From: Knoellia sp. p5-6-4
GTDB lineage: Bacteria > Actinomycetota > Actinomycetes > Actinomycetales > Dermatophilaceae
Assembly (NCBI RefSeq): GCF_029222705.1
Contig: NZ_JARGZF010000001.1
Coordinates: forward strand, 2,228,437 to 2,292,436
Direction: 5' to 3'
DNA length: 64,000 bases
Made by a program: the position numbers and the translations under genes. Each line of letters starts with the position of its first letter. The stretch's first letter is position 1. The notes under the pieces are model-generated. The model saw nothing but the letters and a program-made list of their open reading frames with translations, made no database searches and was not told the origin of the DNA. Of the stretch, positions 49,552 through 59,128 are shown piece by piece.

Positions 49552-49594
49552 TTCATGGCCTCAAAGTGAGGCTCGGGGAACGTGTGCGACGTGA

Positions 49595-51295
<1,701 letters not shown>

Positions 51296-51333
51296 GGTTC
51301 GCCTCGACAGCCAGCCACACGGCATACACCGGA

Positions 51334-51361
51334 GGGCGGTTCCCCAGGCGGGGAGCCGCCC
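51334..51361 (+). terminator. groEL terminator
   Basis: 12-base arms (51334-51345, 51350-51361) with one T-G wobble and a 4-base loop, followed by TTCGGCGTTTGT, 38 bases after the stop. A dispersed octamer (51320-51327) lies 6 bases before the stem. Confidence 0.8.
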
Positions 51362-51409
51362 TTCGGCGTTTGTCCCCACCTGCACAGGCCGTGCGTGTAG
51401 AACTGTCGG

Positions 51410-53092
51410 GTGGACGACACCGGACCCCTCGTGCTGGGCCCCCTGCTGCGGTATGCCGGTGAGGAGAGTGCGACGGTCTGGGTCCAGACCCGCGACGCCG
51501 CCACCGTGACCCTGTCGGCCTTCGGCCGCCAGTGGTCGGCGCCCACCTTCGGGGTGCACGGGCACCACTACGCGCTGCTGGTGCTCGACGGCCTCGAGCC
51601 CGGCTCGTCGAGCACGTACGAGGTGGCCATCGACGGCGAGGTCGTCTGGCCCGAGCCCGAGCCGCGCTTCCCCGGCCTGCCACCGAGCCGCATCCACTGC
51701 CTGGTGAAGGCGCGCCCGACGAGGATGGCGTTCGGTTCGTGCCGCACGAGCGTGCCCCACGACGCGGAGGGCAACGCCAGCAACGGCGTCGACGCCCTGC
51801 GCGCCTACGCCTACCACCTGAGTCGGACCAGCCCGACGGAGTGGCCCCACCTCGTCTGCTTCCTCGGCGACCAGGTCTACGCGGACGAGACCTCCGAGGA
51901 GATGCGCGAGTTCATCGCCTCCCGGCGCAGCCTCGAGGAGCCGCCCTACGAGGAGCTCAAGGACTACGACGAGTACGCCCACCTCTACCGGCTCGCGTGG
52001 AGCGACCCGCTCAACCGGTGGCTGCTCTCGACGCTGCCGAGCGCGATGATCTTCGACGACCACGACATCCGCGACGACTGGAACACCTCGCGGCAGTGGC
52101 ACTTCGAGATGAACGCCAAGCCCTGGTGGCACCAGCGCATCGTCGGTGGCCTGGCGTCCTACTGGGTCTACCAGCACGCCGGCAACCTCTCGCCAGAGGC
52201 GCTTGCCGAGGACGAGGTCTGGCAGCTCGTCGTGGCGCAACGCGAGTCCGGGAGCGGGGACGAGCTCGACCTGACCGAGACGCTCGACGCCCTGGCCGAG
52301 CGCGTGGACAAGCACCCCGACACCTACCGCTGGAGCTATTCCCGCAACCTCGGCGAGTCACGGCTGGTGGTCGTCGACTCGCGGGCCGCGCGGGTGCTCG
52401 ACCCCGACCGCCGCTCCATCCTCGACGACGCCGAGATGGCCTGGCTCGACAAGGAGCTGCACGGCGACGTCGACCACCTCTTCATCGGCACGTCGCTGCC
52501 GTTCCTCCTCGCGCAGGGGATCCATGACCTCGAGGCGATCAACGAGGCCATGTCCGAGGGGGCCTTCGGCAAGCGGGTCGAGCCCTACGGGGAGCGCATC
52601 CGCCGGGCGCTCGACCTCGAGCACTGGGCCGCGTTCCAGGAGGGGTTCGCCAAGGTGCTGGACATGGTGGTCGAGGTGGCCCGGGGCAAGCGGGGCCGGC
52701 CGCCCGGCACCATCACGTTCCTCTCCGGCGACGTGCACAACTCCTACGTCACCGAGATCGACCACGAGGAGCTCGGTGCCGGCGCCAGCCGCGTGGTGCA
52801 GGCCGTGTGCTCCCCGATCCGCAACCCGCTGCCCCGCAAGGTGCGACTGGCGCAGGCGCTGCTCGCCCGGGGCCTCAACCGCCCGTTGCAGTTCCTCGTC
52901 TCCCGCACCGACCGCGTGCCCACTGCGCCGTTCAACTGGACGATCACCGAGGGGCCCTGGTTCGACAACAGCCTGGCCACCCTCGAGGTGCGGGGCCGGG
53001 GGCTGGTCCTGCGTTGGGACACCGGCGTGGTCAGGGGCGAGGCGTTCGACGCGCCCGAGCTGCGCCGGGTGTCGCGCGTCGTCATCCAGTAG
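51410..53092 (+). CDS. PhoD-like alkaline phosphatase / metallophosphatase
   Basis: A 560-residue protein with an N-terminal beta domain (LLRYAGEESATVWVQTRDAATVTLSAF) and a PhoD-like phosphatase domain: MAFGSCRTSVPHD, HLVCFLGDQVYADETS, SAMIFDDHDIRDDWNTS, RLVVVDSRAAR, FIGTSLPFLL, and TITFLSGDVHNSYVTEI with metal-binding Asp/His. There is no signal peptide, unlike secreted PhoD, so it is probably cytosolic. The substrate is unknown. GTG 51410 follows TAGAAC by 6 bases (near-leaderless arrangement). Confidence 0.87.
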   Translation: MDDTGPLVLGPLLRYAGEESATVWVQTRDAATVTLSAFGRQWSAPTFGVHGHHYALLVLDGLEPGSSSTYEVAIDGEVVWPEPEPRFPGLPPSRIHCLVKARPTRMAFGSCRTSVPHDAEGNASNGVDALRAYAYHLSRTSPTEWPHLVCFLGDQVYADETSEEMREFIASRRSLEEPPYEELKDYDEYAHLYRLAWSDPLNRWLLSTLPSAMIFDDHDIRDDWNTSRQWHFEMNAKPWWHQRIVGGLASYWVYQHAGNLSPEALAEDEVWQLVVAQRESGSGDELDLTETLDALAERVDKHPDTYRWSYSRNLGESRLVVVDSRAARVLDPDRRSILDDAEMAWLDKELHGDVDHLFIGTSLPFLLAQGIHDLEAINEAMSEGAFGKRVEPYGERIRRALDLEHWAAFQEGFAKVLDMVVEVARGKRGRPPGTITFLSGDVHNSYVTEIDHEELGAGASRVVQAVCSPIRNPLPRKVRLAQALLARGLNRPLQFLVSRTDRVPTAPFNWTITEGPWFDNSLATLEVRGRGLVLRWDTGVVRGEAFDAPELRRVSRVVIQ

Positions 53093-53138
53093 CGCGTCGC
53101 CCGTCCGTCGACCGGTGGACGGGCCGTACACCGCCTAG

Positions 53139-53173
53139 GGGTGCACTCAGGGTGCGCTCAGGGTCAAACCTGA
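53139..53173. promoter_or_regulatory. 11-bp direct repeats upstream of the MacB/FtsX-type operon
   Basis: GGGTGCACTCA (53139-53149), GGGTGCGCTCA (53150-53160) and then GGGTCAAACCTGA (53161-53173). The repeats are in phase with one turn of DNA, a layout typical of OmpR-family response regulators. A -10-like TACCGT lies at 53197-53202. Confidence 0.6.
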
Positions 53174-53242
53174 AGGCAGGCGAGTGACGGCCTCCATACC
53201 GTTGCCCTTGTTGACCATCACCACTGAGCCGGGAGCTCTCGC

Positions 53243-54118
53243 ATGACGACCATGAACCCCGCCGCCCTGACGCGGCACACCACCACTGCGCCGGCAGCCC
53301 GCACCGTGGGCCTCACCAAGGTCTACGGTCGCGGCGAGACCGAGGTCGTGGCCCTCGACCGCGTCAGCCTCGACATCGCGCGCGGGGAGTTCACCGCGAT
53401 CATGGGGCCCTCGGGCTCCGGCAAGTCGACCTTGATGCACTGCGCGGCCGGCCTCGACGCGCCCTCGGACGGCGAGGTGTTCATCGGCGACATCTCGCTG
53501 GGCACCCTCAAGGACAAGGCGCTCACCACGCTGCGCCGTGACCGGATCGGCTTCGTCTTCCAGTCCTTCAACCTCGTGCCGACCCTGACGGCGCAGGAGA
53601 ACATCGTCCTGCCGCTGGCCATCGCCGGGCGCAGGCCCGACCCCGAGTGGTTCGCCACCGTCATCGACACCGTCGGGCTCGGCGACCGCCTGTCGCACCG
53701 GCCCAGCGAGCTGTCCGGCGGGCAGCAGCAGCGGGTCGCCTGCGCCCGCGCCCTCATGAGCCGGCCGGAGATCATCTTCGCCGACGAGCCCACCGGCAAC
53801 CTCGACTCGCAGTCCGGCGCCGAGGTGCTCGGCTTCCTGCGGCGCAGCGTCGACGAGTTCGGGCAGACCATCGTCATGGTGACCCACGACCCGGGCGCGG
53901 CCAGCCACACCGACCGGGTGGTCTTCCTCGCCGACGGCAGGGTGGTCGACGAGATGCGCGACCCCACGGCCGAGCGGGTGCTCGAGCGGATGAAGGGCTT
54001 CGAGAAGGGCCACGTCCCCGGCAGCGCCGCGGCACGGGCGGCGCACGACGCACGGGCCGCGCACGACGCACGCGTTGCAGCGGCCACCGGGCACAGCCAC
54101 GGTGAGACGGGGGCCTGA
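53243..54118 (+). CDS. ABC transporter ATPase, MacB/LolD type
   Basis: A 291-residue ATPase. Walker A GPSGSGKST (residues 55-63), Q-loop FQSFNLVPTLTAQENIVLPL, signature LSGGQQQRVACARAL, Walker B IIFADEPTGNLDSQSG, H-loop VMVTHDPGA; the combination is that of the MacB/LolD/FtsE group. After residue ~250 there is a tail with the repeat ARAAHDARAAHDAR and a His-containing end (GHSHGE), not part of the fold. The permease gene starts 2 bases after its stop. GGGAG precedes the ATG. Confidence 0.9.
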   Translation: MTTMNPAALTRHTTTAPAARTVGLTKVYGRGETEVVALDRVSLDIARGEFTAIMGPSGSGKSTLMHCAAGLDAPSDGEVFIGDISLGTLKDKALTTLRRDRIGFVFQSFNLVPTLTAQENIVLPLAIAGRRPDPEWFATVIDTVGLGDRLSHRPSELSGGQQQRVACARALMSRPEIIFADEPTGNLDSQSGAEVLGFLRRSVDEFGQTIVMVTHDPGAASHTDRVVFLADGRVVDEMRDPTAERVLERMKGFEKGHVPGSAAARAAHDARAAHDARVAAATGHSHGETGA

Positions 54119-54119
54119 G

Positions 54120-56663
54120 GTGCTGCACGCCAGCTGGAAGAGCCTCCTCGGTCGCAAGCTGCGGCTGTTCATGAGCGCCTTCGCGATCGTCCTCGGCGTC
54201 TCGTTCGTCTCGGGGTCGCTGATCTTCACCGACACCCTGGGCAAGGCCTTCGACGGCATCGTCGACACGGTCGGCGACGTGGTCGTGCGTCCCGAGGCCG
54301 TGAGCGGTGACATCGAGCAGCCCCCGAGCTCCAAGACCGTGCCGGGCTCGCTGGTCCGCGAACTCGCCGCCACACCGGGCGCCGCACGCGCCGACGGCAA
54401 CGTCGGTGACCCCACCACCTTCGTGGTCTCCAAGGAGGGCAAGCTCATCGGCGGCCAGGGCGCCCCGGGTCTGGGCCTGAACCACAACGACGCCCCGACC
54501 GCGTCGGGCGAACAGCCCGCGTCGATCACCACCGGCCGTTGGCCCCTGCGGACCGGCGAGGTGGCGCTCGACCAGGGCACCGCCGAGCGGGCGGGCTACC
54601 GGGTCGGCGACACCGTCACGCTGGTCACCAGCGGTGCCCAGCCGAAGGTCGAGGCCACCCTGGTCGGCATCGCCGAGTTCAGCTCGGGCGGCACCGTCGG
54701 CGCGAGCCTGGCCTTCTTCGACACCAGGACGGCGCAGGCCCTCTACTTCGGCGGCCGCGACGAGTTCACCGACGTCTGGGTGACGGCCGAGGAGGGCACC
54801 AGCCAGGAGGAGCTGGCCGCTGCGCTCCAGAAGAAGCTGCCCAGCGGGTACGAGGCCGTGACCGGTGACGCCGCGGCCAAGGAGAGCGCTGACGGCATCA
54901 ACGAGGCGCTGTCGTTCATCAGCACCTTCCTGCTGGTCTTCGCCGGGATCGCCCTGTTCGTCGGGTCGTTCCTCATCGTCAACACCTTCTCCATCCTCGT
55001 CGCCCAGCGCAGCCGCGAGCTCGCGATGCTCCGTGCCCTCGGCGCCACCCGTAGGCAGGTCACCCGGTCCGTGCTCTTCGAGGCGTTCGTGGTCGGCCTG
55101 GTCGGTGCGACCGCGGGACTCGGGCTCGGCTTCGTGCTGGCCGTGGGCATCCGGGCGCTGTTCGGCCAGTTCGGCCTCGACCTGAGCGGCTCGCCCCTGG
55201 TCTTCGAGCCCTCCACCGCCCTGGCCGCGTATGCCGTGGGGCTGGCCGTGACGATGGTCGCCGCCTACCTGCCGGCCCGCCGGGCGGGACGGATGGCGCC
55301 GGTGGCCGCCATGCGCGACGACGTCGCCATGCCCGAGGCCGCGCTGCACTGGCGCGTCATCGTCGGGTCGGTGCTCATCGCCGGCGGCCTGGCGGCCTGC
55401 ACCGCCGGTGCGATGGACTGGGTCGACCAGCGGGCCGTCTGGGTCGGTGCCGGAGTGTTCGCCCTCGTGCTCGGCTTCTCGCTCACGAGCCCGGTGATCG
55501 GTCGACCGGTCATCGCGGCCACCGGGCTGGTCTACCGGCGGGCCTTCGGGGCCGTGGGACTGATGGCGGAGCAGAACGCCGTGCGCAACCCCCGCCGGAC
55601 GGCTGCCACCGCTTCCGCGCTCATGATCGGCCTGACGCTGGTGTCGATGATGTCGGTCTTCGGCGCCTCGGCCAAGGCGAGCATCGACAAGGCGATCGAC
55701 GAGAACTTCGTCGCCGACTACGTCGTGTCCAACGCCATCCAGCAGCCGTTCTCTACGGCCGTCACCCGTGACGTCGCCGCCGTGCCGGGAGTGGAGACGG
55801 TGAGCCCGATGCGGTTCGCCAGCATCGACATCGGTGACGGCGGCACGTACTCGGCGGCGGTCGACCCCGCCACCTTCGGGACCGCGGTGCCGCTGGACTT
55901 CGTCGAGGGCTCGCTCTCGGGGCTCACCCGCGACACCGTCCTGCTCGAGGAGGACAAGGCCGCCGCCGAGGACCTCGTGGTCGGCTCGTCGGTGCAGGCC
56001 ACCATCGCCGGCAAGGAGGCGACCTACCGGGTGGCGGGCATCTACCGGTCGATGGACGCCCTCTCACTGCCGGTGCTGGTCTCCCTCGACGCCGCCACCG
56101 CAGCCGGGCTGCCGGCGCAGGACAGCATGGTGTTCGTCGTGCGAGAGCCGGGCGCCGACCCCGCTGTGGTCCAGGCCGGCATCGACGAGGTCATCGCCGG
56201 CTTGCCCACGGTGACCCTGAAGGACCAGGACGCCTTCGCCGCCGAGCAGCGCCGGCCGGTCGACCAGCTGCTCTACATGATCTACGCGCTGCTCGGACTG
56301 GCGGTCGTGATCGCGGTGCTCGGCATCGTCAACACCCTGGCGCTGTCGGTGATCGAGCGGACCCGCGAGATCGGACTGCTGCGGGCTGTCGGCCTGAGCC
56401 GGCGCCAGCTGCGCACGATGCTCCGGCTGGAGTCCGTGGCGATCGCCCTGCTGGGGGCGGTGCTGGGCGTGGTGCTCGGGCTCGGCGCGGGCTGGGCGCT
56501 CCAGCGGGCCCTGGCCGACGACGGCATCGACGTGCTGGCCGTGCCGGGCACCCAGCTCGCTGTGTTCGTGGTGACGGCCGGGCTGGTCGGCGTGCTGGCG
56601 GCACTCTGGCCGGGGCGCCGGGCCGCGCGCCTCGACGTGCTGCAGGCCATCACGACCGAGTAG
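54120..56663 (+). CDS. ABC transporter permease, FtsX/MacB-like with two FtsX domains
   Basis: An 847-residue protein. It has an N-terminal helix (RLFMSAFAIVLGVSFVSGSL), a large outer domain of MacB type (VVRPEAVSGDI to TGDAAAKESA), and an FtsX core of three helices (LSFISTFLLVFAGIALFVGSFLIVNTFSILVAQRSRELAMLRALGA). This unit is then repeated: a second N-terminal helix near residue 500, a second outer domain and a final core (YALLGLAVVIAVLGIVNTLALSVIERTREIGLLRAVG). The duplicated design is common in actinobacteria. Such systems move lipids, peptides or envelope signals rather than import nutrients. GTG 54120 is chosen from the GGGGG upstream. Confidence 0.9.
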   Translation: MLHASWKSLLGRKLRLFMSAFAIVLGVSFVSGSLIFTDTLGKAFDGIVDTVGDVVVRPEAVSGDIEQPPSSKTVPGSLVRELAATPGAARADGNVGDPTTFVVSKEGKLIGGQGAPGLGLNHNDAPTASGEQPASITTGRWPLRTGEVALDQGTAERAGYRVGDTVTLVTSGAQPKVEATLVGIAEFSSGGTVGASLAFFDTRTAQALYFGGRDEFTDVWVTAEEGTSQEELAAALQKKLPSGYEAVTGDAAAKESADGINEALSFISTFLLVFAGIALFVGSFLIVNTFSILVAQRSRELAMLRALGATRRQVTRSVLFEAFVVGLVGATAGLGLGFVLAVGIRALFGQFGLDLSGSPLVFEPSTALAAYAVGLAVTMVAAYLPARRAGRMAPVAAMRDDVAMPEAALHWRVIVGSVLIAGGLAACTAGAMDWVDQRAVWVGAGVFALVLGFSLTSPVIGRPVIAATGLVYRRAFGAVGLMAEQNAVRNPRRTAATASALMIGLTLVSMMSVFGASAKASIDKAIDENFVADYVVSNAIQQPFSTAVTRDVAAVPGVETVSPMRFASIDIGDGGTYSAAVDPATFGTAVPLDFVEGSLSGLTRDTVLLEEDKAAAEDLVVGSSVQATIAGKEATYRVAGIYRSMDALSLPVLVSLDAATAAGLPAQDSMVFVVREPGADPAVVQAGIDEVIAGLPTVTLKDQDAFAAEQRRPVDQLLYMIYALLGLAVVIAVLGIVNTLALSVIERTREIGLLRAVGLSRRQLRTMLRLESVAIALLGAVLGVVLGLGAGWALQRALADDGIDVLAVPGTQLAVFVVTAGLVGVLAALWPGRRAARLDVLQAITTE

Positions 56664-56687
56664 TCGAACGGTCGAGCCGACCCTCCA

Positions 56688-56723
56688 GTGCCCGGTACCG
56701 CGAGCGAGCGCGGTGCCGGGCAC
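56688..56723. terminator. Bidirectional terminator between permease and WXG100 genes
   Basis: 15-base arms (56688-56702, 56709-56723) with one T-G wobble and a 6-base loop, located between convergent genes. Confidence 0.8.
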
Positions 56724-56743
56724 CGGTGTCCGAGTGCCGCCGG

Positions 56744-57034
56744 CTAGGTGAACATGCGCACCGCTGCGGCCTCGGTCTCCGCGTACTGCGCCCCGGCGGC
56801 CGAGAGCACCGACCCGATGCTGTCGAGCGAGGCCCGGACCTGCCGCTGGGTGCCCTGCCACTCGGCCACCACGCCCTGGAACCGCGCCGACGCCGTGCCG
56901 GTCCAGGCGTCCTGGAGCCCCACGAGCCGGGCCATCATCGCCGAGACCTGGCCGTCGATCTCCGCCGAGATGCGGCTGATGTCGGCCGAGGCGGCCTGGA
57001 TGCGGTCGGTGTCGACCTGGAACTGCGTCGCCAT
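56744..57034 (-). CDS. Orphan WXG100 (ESAT-6-like) protein
   Basis: A 96-residue helical hairpin protein. The turn is LVGLQDAWTGTASARFQGV, with Trp-Thr-Gly at about residues 44-46 in the usual place, and the helices on each side have the expected lengths. WXG100 proteins are secreted by type VII systems. There is no C-terminal YxxxD/E signal that I can identify with certainty (QYAETEAA near the end gives Y-A-E-T-E, which would fit). No EccC, EccD or second WXG100 gene lies in the window, so this is an orphan. AGGAGGG precedes the ATG. Confidence 0.85.
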   Translation of the reverse strand: MATQFQVDTDRIQAASADISRISAEIDGQVSAMMARLVGLQDAWTGTASARFQGVVAEWQGTQRQVRASLDSIGSVLSAAGAQYAETEAAAVRMFT

Positions 57035-57143
57035 GGCATGCCCTCCTGCTGCTGCGGCCCGCGGGTCAGGCCGACTGGTCCTGCGACGGTAGGCCGCCGG
57101 CGGAGGACGCCCTCGGGGTTGTCCACAGGTGGCGGTGAGCGGC

Positions 57144-57149
57144 TACCGT
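57144..57149 (+). promoter_or_regulatory. -10 box for leaderless DUF4031 gene
   Basis: TACCGT, 6 bases before the GTG at 57156. Confidence 0.5.
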
Positions 57150-57155
57150 CGCAGC

Positions 57156-57944
57156 GTGACCATCTGGATCGACGCGCCCGCCTGGCCCGCCCACGGGCGC
57201 CTGTGGTCGCACCTCGTCAGCGACACCTCGTTCGAGGAGCTGCACCGGTTCGCTGCGGCGGCCGGCCTGCCGCGGAGGGGGTTCGAGGGCGACCACTACG
57301 ACGTCCCCGAGGAGCGTTATGCCGCGCTGGTCGCCGCAGGTGCGCGGCCGGTGGACGGCCGCGAGCTGGTGCGCCTGCTGCAGGCCAGCGGGCTGCGGAT
57401 CCCCAAGCGGCGGCACGAGCGGGTGCTCCTCAGCCACGGCGAACCTCCCTGGCTGCCGCCGGGGAGCCGGGCCGACGTGATCGCCTCGCGCCAGCAGCTG
57501 CCACCGGCTGACACGGTGGTGGTGCGGCTCCTCGCGCACGCCCACGGATCGGTCCTGGTCGTCCCGCGTCCCGACGGCGGGCTCGACCTGCCGAGCCGTC
57601 GGGTGGCCACGGCGCCGGCGGCCGGCAACACGGCTGCCGTTGGAGCCGGCACCTCGGCTGCCGTCGGGGCGGCCGTCAGCGAGGTGCAGGCCGAGGCCGT
57701 GGGCGAGGCAGGGGAGGTGACGCTGGTCGGCTACGTGCGCAACACCGTGCCGGCGCCGCTGCCCGACTACCCCTGGCCCGCCCCTCGCGCCTGCTTCGCC
57801 GTCTTCCACCGGGAGCTCGACTCCGGGGTGCCCTTCGGCCGGGGACACTGGCTGAGCCTCAACGAGGCCGCCGACCACCTGGCACAGCGGCACTGGTGGC
57901 CGTTGCTGCCCGAGTACTTCAGCCACCCGGGTCGGCACGGGTGA
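57156..57944 (+). CDS. DUF4031 protein fused to a degenerate NUDIX-like domain
   Basis: A 262-residue protein. Residues 1-80 are DUF4031 (TIWIDAPAWPAHGRLWSHLVSD, SFEELHRFAAAAGLPRRGFEGDHYDVPEERY), a small family of unknown function. Residues ~115-255 look like a NUDIX fold (SVLVVPRPDGGLDLPSRRV, ARACFAVFHRELDSGVPF) whose catalytic box has been lost: the place of G-x5-E-x7-REUxEExGU reads TAAVGAGTSAAVGAAVSEVQ. The next gene is an intact NUDIX hydrolase overlapping by GTGA, so the pair may work together or one may have arisen by duplication. The start is leaderless GTG 57156. Confidence 0.75.
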   Translation: MTIWIDAPAWPAHGRLWSHLVSDTSFEELHRFAAAAGLPRRGFEGDHYDVPEERYAALVAAGARPVDGRELVRLLQASGLRIPKRRHERVLLSHGEPPWLPPGSRADVIASRQQLPPADTVVVRLLAHAHGSVLVVPRPDGGLDLPSRRVATAPAAGNTAAVGAGTSAAVGAAVSEVQAEAVGEAGEVTLVGYVRNTVPAPLPDYPWPAPRACFAVFHRELDSGVPFGRGHWLSLNEAADHLAQRHWWPLLPEYFSHPGRHG

Positions 57945-58459
57945 AGGACATGAGCGAGCAGGTCCTCGCCGACGTGCCCGAGGTGCTCTTCGCGGACGGC
58001 AGCCGCGCGGCGGTCGAGCTGGTGCTGTCGACCACTGCGGTGCCCGACGACGAGGTGTTCGCGGCGCTGGCCTTCCTGCAGGACGGAGCAGGTCGCTTCG
58101 CGGTGGTGTACAGCCCGCGCCGGGCCGAGTGGGCCTCGCCCGGCGGCGGCCGGGAGCGGGGGGAGTCGGCCCGGCAGACCGTGGTCCGCGAGGTGCTGGA
58201 GGAGACAGGCCTGACCATCGACGAGGCCGCCCTGGAGCCGTGCGGCTACGAGCGGTTCGCGCCGATCACGCCGGGCCGCTGGCCCTCCGGCGGCGGATGC
58301 CTGCAGGTCTTTCGCGCCCGGCTCGACGGCACGGCCCCACCCCTGGAGGGGGGCGCCGACGACGTGGTGGCTGCGCGCTGGGTGACCTTCCCCGAGTTCG
58401 AGGAGCTGTGCGGCACGACGTTCTGGTGGCCGATGGTCGCGGCGCTGTTCGGTCCGTGA
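57941..58459 (+). CDS. NUDIX hydrolase
   Basis: A 172-residue hydrolase of nucleoside diphosphate-linked compounds. The NUDIX box is intact: GGGRERGESARQTVVREVLE then ETGL (G-x5-E-x7-R-E-x-x-E-E-x-G), at about residues 67-90. The strand FAVVYSPRRAEWASPGG precedes it. It starts at GTG 57941 overlapping the DUF4031 stop; the ATG at 57950 is the alternative. The substrate is unknown. Confidence 0.9.
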   Translation: MKDMSEQVLADVPEVLFADGSRAAVELVLSTTAVPDDEVFAALAFLQDGAGRFAVVYSPRRAEWASPGGGRERGESARQTVVREVLEETGLTIDEAALEPCGYERFAPITPGRWPSGGGCLQVFRARLDGTAPPLEGGADDVVAARWVTFPEFEELCGTTFWWPMVAALFGP

Positions 58460-58462
58460 GCG

Positions 58463-59116
58463 TCAGCTCTTCAGACGCGCCAGCTCGCGGGCGACGTTGA
58501 GGCGGGCGCGCCGGTCCCACACCCTGCGGCCGTGGCGCGTCGCGTACAGGGTGTCCCGCCGCAGGAGCGGCTCGAGCACGCCCGACCGGCCGGCGGCATA
58601 CGCGTCGTCCGGCACGGCGGCATACTCCTCGCGCACCTGCGCGCAGTACTCGTCGAAGCGGTCCTCGGGCGCTCCCAGGATCCACAGGTCGGCGTCGTGG
58701 AAGGCCGCGTCGAGCCCCTCCTGCTGCGGGGCCTGGTGTTCCTCGGTCGCGAGCACCAGGCGCCGCACGGTCTCCACGTCCTCGGCCGCGACGCCGAGGG
58801 TCCGCAGGGAGCGCACGGCGAGCTCGGCGCTGTCGGCCTCGTTGGCCCCGGCAGGCGCGGCAGGGTCGTGGACGGCGTCGTGGAAGCAGGCCGCCACCCC
58901 TGCCAGCGCGGCCTCGCGCCCGGTCAGCACGCCCTCCCGCTCGAGCTCCTCCAGGGCGGTGTACATCTCCACGACGTGACGCGCCGTGTGGTAGCTCCGG
59001 TGCGGCTCCTGGAGCCGGCGCAGCAGGTCGAGCCCGATCGCCTCGACGGCGTCGGAGTGCGCGTCAGGCGCCAGCCGGGCGAGGTCGAGCTTCCACCACG
59101 TGAGGAGTGCGGGCAC
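58463..59116 (-). CDS. HD-domain metal-dependent phosphohydrolase
   Basis: A 217-residue helical protein of the predicted HD-superfamily phosphohydrolases. Metal ligands: the His in RSYHTARHVVEMY, HD in AACFHDAVHDP, and the Asp in FHDADLWILG, in the usual order and spacing. The final ~60 residues (DRFDEYCAQVREEYAAVPDD, then RVWDRRARLNVARELARL) are characteristic of this subgroup. GTG 59116 follows GAGACT by 6 bases (weak leaderless arrangement). It converges on the NUDIX gene with a 3-base gap and follows the HelR-like gene on the same strand. Confidence 0.85.
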   Translation of the reverse strand: MPALLTWWKLDLARLAPDAHSDAVEAIGLDLLRRLQEPHRSYHTARHVVEMYTALEELEREGVLTGREAALAGVAACFHDAVHDPAAPAGANEADSAELAVRSLRTLGVAAEDVETVRRLVLATEEHQAPQQEGLDAAFHDADLWILGAPEDRFDEYCAQVREEYAAVPDDAYAAGRSGVLEPLLRRDTLYATRHGRRVWDRRARLNVARELARLKS

Positions 59117-59128
59117 GCCCGGAGTCTC

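Noticed and set aside
56744..57034. Type VII secretion locus
   Set aside because: No EccB/C/D/E, mycosin or second WXG100 gene in the window.
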